In this document: positions 10,032-18,858 of the stretch, in pieces
How the letters are laid out: every line of letters begins with the position of its first letter
Position numbering within the stretch: position 1 is the first letter of the stretch
Origin: Powellomyces hirtus
Lineage: Eukaryota > Chytridiomycota > Chytridiomycetes > Spizellomycetales > Powellomycetaceae
Assembly (NCBI GenBank): GCA_025526995.1
Contig: JAHLKG010000044.1
Location: 1 to 34,005, forward strand
DNA: 34,005 nt
Direction: 5' to 3'
Position numbers and translations under genes: made by a program
The notes under the pieces: model-generated
What the model was told of the DNA's origin: nothing
What the model saw: the letters and a program-made list of their open reading frames with translations, nothing else
Database searches by the model: none

Positions 10032-11270
10032 ATGGCCGCACCTGCCCCCGCCACTTGGACTATCGCAGCTCCTATTGGTCCAGTCCTTCAGAACAATGAA
10101 CGACTCGGCAAATTGACCCTTCGAACTACTCTTGCCGCCAATACTAAAACCATTCCTTACTATTCCGGCGAACATGATATGGAGTTGATTGACCTTTTTG
10201 TTACGACTAATGTCCGAGCATGCAACCACCTTGTTGCGGCCCATACCGGCATTGTTTATAACAAGTTTACGTACTTCGACGAGTATGCCGTTACCAACAT
10301 GGATCCTTCGGTTATTCTCTGGCATACGGGCATCATGAATGTTCTCCGTGTTATGCCAGCAGCCCCCGTTGAAGGCGTCACTGCTTGGTGGTCTAATCAG
10401 TTCTATCAACGCTGGATGCCTCGAAATGTCACCACTCGCTTACATCAGGAAATGGCAGCTCTTTCTCTCGGTACCTCTTTGGAAGATTATATTCGTGAAT
10501 TGGAACGCTATCGCCATCTCGAAACAATCGCCGTACGAGCCAACGGCACGATTACTGAGCGACTCTTGAATGAGGGCGAGATGATTGATCTCTTTCGAGC
10601 CGGCCTTCTTCGAAATACGACGTATGGCCTTTATCTTGTTCAAGCCCTCCAGAATTTTATGACCCTACGTTTGACTATGGGTCAAGCCATGACTTGGCCC
10701 CTTGCCGTCATCTGCGTTCGAAATGCAGCCGCCTCTTGTAATCTGGTTGATGGTCAACTTACCGCACCTAAATCTCAAAATCGAATGCCGACCCGCTTTC
10801 ATCCATACTCGGGTATTGAACAAGGTCCCTCTCGTCCCTATCGTCGTGGGTTTCAATCCACGTGAACGACTACGGCTGCTCCACAGAGACCCGCAAATGA
10901 GAACCCTCAACGAGCAGCTCCGCAAACGCTTGCGAGGAGACCCACCTTACTGGCTCCTAATGCTGCACAGCAGAGAACCCCAGCAAGACGACTGGCATTT
11001 CCTAACACCACAACAGCACAAAGGGCTCCTAACCCTCGACGTGGTAACGTGATGTTATGTAAACGTTGTGGCCGAACTAATCATTTGATGCAAGACTGTT
11101 TTGCCAAACGAGATGTCAATGGCGATAGCCTTGGGGATGAGCCTCCCAGTACATACCACAATGCGCAAATCGCCCGAATGGAATCTAGGCGAGAAGATCA
11201 TTTGGACACATATACTGAAGAAGATCAATCGGGTAAAGATTCTACGGATTTTCTGGACGGCTGGGAATAG
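10032..11270 (+). CDS. Gag polyprotein, copy B (capsid, TGA, zinc knuckle)
   Basis: Structural protein of the retrotransposon particle. The ATG at 10032 opens a 277-aa capsid-like segment. TGA at 10863-10865 interrupts it, but the same frame continues through ~60 codons rich in Ala, Pro, Arg and Gln to a nucleocapsid CCHC knuckle (Cys 11058, Cys 11067, His 11082, Cys 11097) and an acidic tail, ending TAG at 11268-11270. Copy A has the same TGA. The pattern fits either an old CGA to TGA change in a shared ancestor or programmed readthrough. The gag end overlaps the pol frame by 34 nt, where a -1 frameshift signal sits. Confidence 0.88.
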
Positions 11271-14200
11271 AGATCGGTTCCTCCCAGCCTAAGGGGGGTC
11301 ATATAGTCCTCCCTGAATCCGACATCCCTTGGATGACTTGTAATCGACCACCCGAGAGTCCTACGGGCAATCCTACTGCGATCCGCCAAGCTAATCTTGA
11401 GGCCAACCTCATACCAGGCAAAGCTTTGAGCGCGCCAAGTTGGGTATTCCGTATCAAAATTGGCAATGCACCGATTATAGCCCTTCTGGATACTGGCTGT
11501 AATACCATGGTGGTCCAAGATCGAATTGCGGAAGAAGAACGACAACTTCAAAGGAAACCACTCGAACATCCTTATAATATTGACACTGCTGGCGCAGGAC
11601 AGACTATTCAAATTACGTCCCTTACAACTCAACCGATAGCAATCTTCAACAATATTTCGCAGAGTTATGCTCCGATTGCATCGTTCAATTTTGAGATTGC
11701 ACCGATCGGGAATCCTGTCATTCTAGGATTACCATTCTTTGAAGCAATAGGAACTTTTACATGTGTTACTCTCGAACGACCGCATCACATTATGTTTACG
11801 TTGAACGATCAACCCTTTGATTGTTCTTCGCTACGATCTCCTCAACATGCTGAAGACCCGGATTCCTTTGTCCGTAAGACTGGAACATTCACCATCCGAG
11901 GAGCTGCTAAAAGCGTGAAGCGAGAAAGACAAAGACCTTATCAAGGCATTGCTGCTGTATCAACTAAACGGTTCAACAAACAATTACGACACAACCAGTA
12001 TCGTGAAGCTTTCGCAATCCACGTACGGCCTGCAGTAGATAAGGACACATCCGAATCCAATCATAAATCGTGGCCTACGTTCTTGGATTCAGTACTCCAA
12101 AAGTTTGAAGAAACGCTCTTCAAAGAAAGCGACGAGTTACCTCCCGATCGAGGCGACAACAATTTTCATATCGATCTAGTCCCTGGATCAAAACCGGTAT
12201 TTCAAACCCTACGCCCACTATCGCAAGATCAATTGACTGAGCTTCGACAACAACTTGATCATCTGCTTTCTAAAGGATGGATACAACATTCCAAGTCTCC
12301 TTGGGGCGCCTCCGTGGTTTTTGCTGTTAAGAAGGCCGGCGGAATCCGCGTTTGTTGGGATTATTGCGGATTGAATGCCATGACGATTAAGGACCGTACT
12401 CCGCTTCCAAATTTGAAGGAAATGAGGAACCAACTATTGGGCGCCCGCATCTATACTCTTATCGATCTAAAAGATGCCTACCATCGATTGCTTATCGCCC
12501 CGGAAGACCCCGAGAAAACAGCTATTCGCACAAGATTTGGACTCTTCGAATATGTCGTCATGCCCTTCGGCCTATGTAATGCACCCGGCGCTTTTCAACG
12601 GCTTATGAATCAAGTCCTCGGCAATCTTTATGATCTTTGTGTCATTTGTTACCTGGACGATATTCTCATCTTCTCGTCTAATCCTGCAAAACATTGGGAA
12701 GATGTAGCCGAGGTGCTCCAACGATTAGAAGACCATTCCCTTTACGTCAATGCAGCAAAATGCCAGTGGGGACAACCGGAAGTCAAATTCTGTGGACACC
12801 TTTTCAGTGTTAAAGGCATGTGCATTGCAGACAGCAAGGTTACCGCTGTCCGAGATTGGCCGATTCCGCGAACTACGAGACACATTCGACAATTCCTTGG
12901 ACTGACCAATTACTTCCTGGATTACATTGAACGATATGCCGAAATTGCGTCTCCGCTCTCGGCATTACAAGGCACTAAAGCCGCGTTCGAATGGACATCA
13001 AAGGAACAAGAAGCTTTCGACGCCCTCAAAACTGCCGTAACAACGGCTCCAGTCTTAGTTACCTTCAATCCAGATAGTCCAATTTATGTCCACACGGATT
13101 CTTCGGGATATGCTATTTCAGGATGGCTAGGACAGCCCCCTGACGGGAAACCGCTTCCGATGCCACTACCGATTCATTGTGTGCAAGCCATGGAGCAACT
13201 TCCCAAACTTCGTCCTGTCTTATTCTTTTCGCGAAAAATGACCGGAGCCGAAACTTGATATCCAGTACACAAGCAAGAGCTCCTAGCCCTTGTCAGATTC
13301 CTGAAAACCAATCGATTTTATCTCATCAATCGGACCTTCATTGCATTCGTCGATCACCGATTGCTAGAACATTTACAAACTCAACCACATTTGAGCAAAC
13401 GGCAAGCCGGCTGGGTCGAAACCCTACAGGAGTTTGATTTCTCTATTCAATATCTCCCCGGCCGATTCAACACCATTGCCGACCTACTTTCTTGAAGCCC
13501 TACTTATGCACCACGTTGCATTGAATGTCAAAAACGGCTAATGATCACTGCCTATATGAATGCCACCGAACATCCATTTCCGACTACATTTGGATTTGAA
13601 GAGTGGAAACGCAAGTTACGACAAGATGATTACGCGAATCATATTCTTGAATTACTACAGAAACCTGAGCACAAGCGACCAGGTCGATATCGACGATTTG
13701 CGATACGACCGGATGGGATCATCACATATGAAGACGAACGTCTCTATGTCCCATACTCGATAAGACCCCATGTACTTCGAGAATTTCATGACGAGCTACC
13801 TAACGGAGGGCACCAAGGCCCACTGGCCACTTATGCCAAAATGCTACGCCGTTACTTTTGGCCTAAGATGCAACAGGACATTCGTTCTTTTGTTCGTACT
13901 TGTACCAAATGCCGCTCCTTTTCACGCCCACAACGCAATGGCCTTCTTCGACCACTCCCCATACCATCCACAGTCAATCATACTCATGGGTTTGACCTCT
14001 TCAAGTTGCCTCGACCCCAAGGAAGTTCTGAGTGCCTTTTTATCATCTGCATCGTGGATTATCTATCCAGTCGAACACATCTAATCCCCGCGGAAAGCAC
14101 ACTCTCTACACGTGAATTGATGACTCTCATCTTGAGCCAAGTCTGGAAACATACCGGTATACCTGTCCTCGTCATCTCCAATCAAGAGCCACATTTACTG

Positions 14201-15096
14201 GCAGACCTTTTCTCTGCCTTCGCCAAATTAACTGGCGTTCGGCATGAATTTGCCACGGCCCGACATCAACAAACGGATGGCCGAGTAGAAAGAATGATCC
14301 AAGTCGCTAAGTTTATTACTCGCAAATACCTTGATTATAGCGGAACAAATTGGCGCGAGTTCCTTCCTCTCGTGGAATTCTGCCTGAATTCCATGCCACG
14401 ACGTCACCTCAATGGTCTGGCCCCGTTTGAAATCAAGCTAAATCGAATGCCGCGTCCACCCGGTTGGAATATCGATCCTGAACAACTTGCCCGAATGGCA
14501 CCGCCAGACCGAGCACTCGTTCAATTATATCAAAAACGTGCGCGGACATTCATCTCACGGTGCAACAGGCGCTTCGCAATGAACAAAATCGTTATGAACA
14601 ATACTTCAATCAAAGACGAATCCCCATCGCCTTTGAAGTCGGCGACCTTGTTGATCTCAATCGCGAACAATTCACTATCAACTTTGACCAAGTCAAACCG
14701 CTCAATCTCACGCCTAAATGGATCGGGCCATTCACCATCTCGCCTAAAGGACCTCACCCAGATACATATCGCCTAGAGCTGTCCCATACGGTCCTCAAAG
14801 CAATTTGGCCCTACTTCCACGTTAACATCCTGCAAAAGCACGTACCCTCTACGCACCCACTCCGCGATAAAACGCCGCCTCCTCCAGAACCCGTCTTAAT
14901 CAAAGGAGAGCTCGAATATCCTGTCGAAGCCATACTCGACGAACGAATAACCGGCCAACGCCGTAACCGCCGCCGAATGTTCTTGACAAAATACGTTGGC
15001 TGGCCGGAACCTTCATGGCAACCAGAAGCCAACGTTAAGGATACCGAAGCATTTAAAATATGGAGGGTTAACAACCCTCCGCTGAGATTTAGATAG
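11237..15096 (+). pseudogene. Pol polyprotein, copy B: PR-RT-RNaseH-IN-chromodomain
   Basis: Protease: DTG with Asp at 11489 (ALLDTGCNTMVV) and ILGLPFF downstream. RT: YLDD at 12650-12661, MPFGLCNAPGAFQRLM; the usual DYRGLN reads DYCGLN. RNase H: HTDSSGYAISGWL, FSRKMTGAE, VDHRLLEHL. Integrase: HHCC (codons 13787, 13811, 13901, 13910); catalytic triad Asp at 13994, Asn at 14180 where Asp is required, Glu at 14288 (35 residues later). A single-base loss near 14544 shifts the frame; the C-terminus continues at 14546-15096. It ends in a chromodomain (14914-15072) whose cage positions are Tyr 14917, Tyr 14992, Trp 15001. TGAs at 13256 and 13493 replace expected sense codons (the second in LLS-x-SP, normally Arg). 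Confidence 0.93.
11246..11289 (+). other. Candidate -1 ribosomal frameshift signal (gag-pol)
   Basis: In the gag frame the heptamer reads G GAT TTT (11246-11252), close to the G GAU UUA site known from mammary tumour virus pro-pol. A 6-nt spacer follows, then a perfect 8-bp stem GGCTGGGA (11259-11266) with TCCCAGCC (11282-11289) and a 15-nt loop. The overlap in which pol is open and gag not yet stopped is 11237-11270, and the heptamer falls inside it. The frame change needed (gag to pol) is exactly -1. Copy A is identical here. Confidence 0.7.
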
Positions 15097-15378
15097 ATGA
15101 ACAAAGCTTGAGCTCCCTGTTCAATGGACAAAGCCGCTCAGAAGCCGCTCCCTATCCAGGCTATGAGCCGAACTTCATACCGAGCCCGACGGGGTTTCGA
15201 GTACCAATCTACTCGACGGAGAGATTGAAGCCAGTGTAAGCCTAAGCGCTGCACCAGGAGCTGACACCATATGGGAGCTCGTCCTATGGCAAGCCAGCAA
15301 CTGAAGCCGCATGGGAGCTCGTCCTGCGACTTAGTAACCTCATGCCTCCTGCCCTAAAGCCCAAGAGGCAAAGGGGGG
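15097..15378 (+). other. 3' untranslated region and polypurine tract of copy B
   Basis: Non-coding stretch between the pol stop and the 3' LTR. It contains an 18-bp direct repeat (ATGGGAGCTCGTCCT core at 15271 and 15311) and ends in the purine run AAGAGGCAAAGGGGGG (15363-15378), the plus-strand primer, directly before the LTR TG. Confidence 0.8.
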
Positions 15379-15773
15379 TGTGAGATGGCCATAAAAGCAT
15401 ATATACATACATATCTTTTTCGGCTAGTAAAAAGCCATAACCTACATCAAGGCAGACGCGCCTCATAAGCGATTACCATAGTCGCTCATAAGCGACCCCC
15501 GAAACTACCCCGCAGTTTCATGACTGCCAAGAGATCATCTCCACGTTACTATAGTTAGAAACCCATTTCTCTATATAAAGGGAAGGGAAAAAGATCCCCC
15601 CTTTTCTCAAGTAGAGACAATCTACACACGCGATCGTCTTTCCCCTTAAGAACTTTAAGACTTCTACATCTCCTCTCTACTTCACTCTTCTAAATCAGCA
15701 TTCCCTCTTGTCATTCTCGCTCGAATCAAACTTCTAGTACCCTTCTCCCGCCTGAAAACGCAGGCACCTCACA
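15379..15773 (+). repeat. 3' LTR of Gypsy copy B
   Basis: 395 bp, TGTGAG...CTCACA, with TATA box at 15572-15579. By eye it differs from the 5' LTR at about nine sites, including A/T at LTR position 18 and CG versus AG near position 80. Confidence 0.95.
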
Positions 15774-15963
15774 ATTTGCATTTGCATATCACGTGGCTGA
15801 TCAGCTATGACAAAAAAACACTATTCACGGTTTTGGAAGCCTACACCAGTCTTGTTTTGGTGTCCATCAACAAGTTATTCTATGTGCCACTGACCATTTT
15901 GCCAGGGCTATCCCTATCAGGATCTTTTTCTGCATTGCTGTCACCTCCCGTCTGTCCACACCC

Positions 15964-16446
15964 ATGCCATACACTCTTACCAACATCGAGATTAAAGATG
16001 TCACGTTCATAAAAAGACGGGACCAGAGCTGTGCAGATGCGGTGGTGGGAGGCACGTTCTGAGGAGAAAAAGTAATCTTCAAGATCATTGACGATACCAA
16101 AAACTCACAATACATGACAGAGCTAGACAATGAACTCGACCATTATCGCGAAATCATTCTGCATTTTTTGGGGTAGATTTGAGTCTGAAATATGCTGAGA
16201 ATTCTTGTGCTGGAAGACAGCAGGGTCTCTGTAATTAGGACTCACTGGTCAGTTGATGGACAAATGCCTTGCTTGCTTGCGTACTCTACACCAGTGTCGG
16301 ATCATTCATGGAGCTGTCCATATATGGGATATTTTGTACACTCGCCATTCCGTGGGGTGCAGATGTTGGATTTCGGATTTGCATGGCCAGGAACAGCGGC
16401 AGAAATGGAGGAGGACCTCAACAACCTCACCAAGGATGAACAATGA
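15964..16446 (+). pseudogene. Protein-kinase-like pseudogene
   Basis: The frame from ATG 15964 reads MPYTLTNIEIKDVTFIKRRD, then GGTF-stop-GEKVIFKIID, like the glycine-rich start and Lys strand of a kinase N-lobe, then ELDNELDHYREI. The TGA at 16060 fits CGA to TGA. A different frame gives LRTLHQCRIIHGAVHIWDIL (16274-16339), like a catalytic loop with HGD changed to HGA. The first frame then resumes with VQMLDFGFAWPG, the DFG motif, ending at 16446. This resembles fungal-type kinases (FunK1 or similar expanded families). At least two indels and several stops mean it is not functional. Confidence 0.6.
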
Positions 16447-16790
16447 CCAAACCACCTATTTCAAGCAATGTTCTTTTTTGTGGAATCCTTGCAGGCTCTT
16501 ATTGATTAGTATTAAACTAACCTGTTCGGTTGAGGGCAAGCCTAACTGGCACTTTTGTAGAGCAGAAATAGGTTTATAGTATGTGGAATTGTGTTCATTA
16601 GAATGCTTCCCTTTTTAATCGCCTTGAAATGGTTTGAAGACATTGTTTTTTCCTTTCCGCTGTTGAGGGCACTCTGTGAGCTTACATAATCCATCGGAGC
16701 TTCCTTCCGGACTATCCTTACTTTGAGTCAAACGAGTCCAACAATCCATTAACCTTGCCCATTTCTGGTGAATGTGGAGTTGCTGCCAAT

Positions 16791-16803
16791 TAACCCTAAC
16801 CCT
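16791..16803 (-). repeat. Interstitial telomere motif (CCCTAA orientation)
   Basis: TAACCCTAACCCT, two units of the telomere repeat in the orientation opposite to the chromosome end and to the tract at 17058. Confidence 0.6.
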
Positions 16804-17000
16804 CCCCTGCCTGCAGAATCCTTTCATATCAACCAATGTCAATGACCAAACAACTGTCCAACCCTCCCAAATGGGGGGCCCTGCCCCTATCCGCCTGGAA
16901 GAATACCATCTTCACCGTACCTCTACACCATGTGCAAGGATTCCAGACATTCCTTGCATACATCTTGGTCGTCATCAAGGTAGTTATTATACGCCCCTGT

Positions 17001-17013
17001 CCCCCCCCCCCCC
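17001..17013 (+). repeat. Poly-C run
   Basis: Thirteen consecutive C residues, followed by TTTTCGC. It lies 45 bp before an interstitial telomere tract. Confidence 0.8.
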
Positions 17014-17057
17014 TTTTCGCATCCTAGTAAAAAACGAAAAACCCTGACATTAATTTC

Positions 17058-17082
17058 TTAGGGTTAGGGTTAGGGTTAGGGG
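17058..17082 (+). repeat. Interstitial telomere tract (TTAGGG)4
   Basis: Four perfect TTAGGG units plus one G, in the same orientation as the true telomere 16.6 kb to the right. It marks a former chromosome end, a double-strand-break repair scar or a subtelomere duplication boundary. Confidence 0.85.
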
Positions 17083-17925
17083 CAGGGCTGGAGCATGCGT
17101 GAAAAGTTGGTCCAAGCACCTCGATTCTGACCAGTCGGATGTCGTGAACTGGCAAACCTGGATGAAGGAGCATCTTTACGGTCGACACCACAGCAACACC
17201 AATGATGCGATGAGAACAAGTCAACAGAGCCTTTTCACCCAGGGAAGGAGTGGCGGGCTATGCTATTCATATATACGATCAGGACGGCAACAAGACACAA
17301 TGATGTGAGAAGCGGGGCATCCGCCGGAGACGAGTATGCGTCCGAGACTTGAAGAACGCTCCATTTGGCAGCCTCGTGGCCAGTACCATGCTAGTAGCCT
17401 TCCATCCCGATGCCGGCGTCTTATAGCGGATTGCTTAACTGGAACCCACCGGACCACACCCCCGGAATCCAGAGTCTTTGTCCTCGCATCGCGGCTAGAT
17501 ATGGAGCCAATATGGGACGTTGGCACTGCAAATCTATCGGTTTGCGTACAAGCACACTTCACTTCCCAGTTCTTCACTACACCACACCTCGCACATCATT
17601 CTCTTGATCGAAGACGGAACGGGACAGACCGGTACGTCCGGTTGTAGAGAGCCCTATATGCGGGTGACATCCGCAGAAGTCCCCTTCCGTTCACTAAATA
17701 ACGCAGCGACTCCATCTCTGCACCCCAACATTCCCGTGCTGCTGGTTGTCGGAAGTTTCAACGCAAACGTTGATGTGCAGCCGAGGGGGAATTCGCAAAA
17801 TGTGCAAATCATCAAGGGATCGTGGTCTGCAGGGTCAGGGTGAGAAACGACCGAACGATGGAAAGGAAGTTCGCGGCCGTCCGAGTTCAAGGGTCACAAA
17901 CAGAATCGCCTTCCTGCGGACGCTA

Positions 17926-18207
17926 TGATCGATAAAGTAGGGGCAATTCGGCGACTAACATCGTCCAGTTTGAACGGGATTGCATGTCTTTCTCGATGAG
18001 TGTGTTCAATTATTGATAAAGTTCGTGGCGATTCGGCGACCCGTTCGACGGGATCGCTTGTCTTTCTCACCGAGTAGGTTCAATTATCGATAAAGTGGGT
18101 GGCGATTTGGCGACCAACATCGTCCGAATTGAATGGGATCGCTTGTCTTGTCTTTCTCACCGAGTTGGTTCAATCATCGATTAAGTGGGTGGCGATTCGG
18201 CGACCAG
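17926..18207 (+). repeat. Minisatellite, about 3.5 units of 74-90 bp
   Basis: Repeats of a unit with the landmarks GATAAAGT-GGTGGCGATTCGGCGAC, CATCGTCC, GGGATCGC, TTGTCTTTCTCACCGAGT and GGTTCAAT. GATAAAG (or GATTAAG) starts at 17931, 18015, 18089 and 18179, giving periods 84, 74 and 90. The 74-bp unit lacks the CAACATCGTC block; the 90-bp unit carries a duplicated TTGTC. Confidence 0.85.
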
Positions 18208-18210
18208 TTC

Positions 18211-18858
18211 ATCTGCACTTCGCTCCTACCCTGCTTTGCTTGCCATCGACAGCTATGCTATCCTGCATACTTTGACGCTGTGGATGGAGTTTCCATCAGA
18301 CGAGGGGAGAGGCGGGCTCGTCCACCCCACACCCTCCCCCCCACCGGCGCCTGCTGGTGCACTTGGTATATTGACGTCCACGATGCCCCATCTGCTATAA
18401 ACGTATGATCAATTACGGAAGTTGTGTTCCAATCACAGAAAAGGGAGGTGGATGCGCGCGCCCTGAGGGTCGATTCTGCATGTGGCCTTGTAGCGGTCAT
18501 GCTGACCCTCTCGTTGAACGGAGCCCAGCATGTTGCCGCCCATTGTTTTGGTTTTAACTTGCATTGCTCTAGAGCATGGAAGCATTACTTTGGCTTGGGC
18601 AAAGGATTCCCTCAGTCTCAAACCTGGTCGTTATTAAATCCGTTGCGAATAGAAGGATTGTTCACAGAATACAACAACAATTTCAAAATAAACAGACGAA
18701 ACGCATATTTTCATTGTGTTTTTGCGCTCGTTTGGTTTTCTACATCGTACAGAAAAGAAATCGCGGTTGCATCAAAAGTCGCGCAGTCGGAATTCTCGGA
18801 GACATTTGGAGCGAGCTTCTACCTTCACCTTCAACACCGTCGAGAACCAACGACATAG
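18211..18858. other. Upstream region of the cation exchanger gene
   Basis: No supported gene. The open frame that ends just before the exchanger ATG (TAG at 18856-18858) shows no family motif and is treated as untranslated or chance. A TTTCAAAATAAACAGACG stretch lies ~170 bp before the start; no clear TATA box. Confidence 0.4.

Larger units (their letters stand above)
9554..15773 (+). mobile_element. Ty3/Gypsy chromovirus, copy B (full length)
   Basis: Complete element of 6220 bp: 5' LTR, primer-binding site, gag, frameshift signal, pol (PR-RT-RNaseH-IN-chromodomain), polypurine tract, 3' LTR. Its two LTRs differ at about nine of 395 positions by my reading, so the insertion is not very recent. 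Flanking pentamers are ATTTA (9549-9553) and ATTTG (15774-15778), a possible 5-bp target duplication with one change. The element is inactive: in-frame TGAs at 10863, 13256 and 13493, a 1-nt deletion near 14544, and a lost integrase catalytic Asp. Confidence 0.95.
16447..17921. other. Subtelomere-like spacer without a supported gene
   Basis: Several open frames exist on both strands but none shows a family motif. A short frame at 16836-16980 (WGALPLSAWKNTIF) could be a degraded exon. The stretch includes two telomere-like tracts, a C13 run and otherwise unique DNA. Confidence 0.4.

Noticed and set aside
11101..11292. 63-aa frame overlapping the gag end as accessory protein
   Set aside because: It overlaps the zinc-knuckle/gag tail and is probably a frame shadow; no motif.
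3332..13495. TGA reassigned to a sense codon
   Set aside because: TAA also appears at in-frame positions, the sites do not call for Trp or Cys, and ordinary C-to-T decay explains all cases. Frameshifts in the same elements confirm decay.
9549..15778. Perfect target-site duplication of copy B
   Set aside because: ATTTA versus ATTTG match at only four of five bases; kept as possible, not claimed.
18424..18858. 144-aa frame in front of the exchanger
   Set aside because: No motif, ends exactly before the exchanger ATG, and the exchanger is complete without it.
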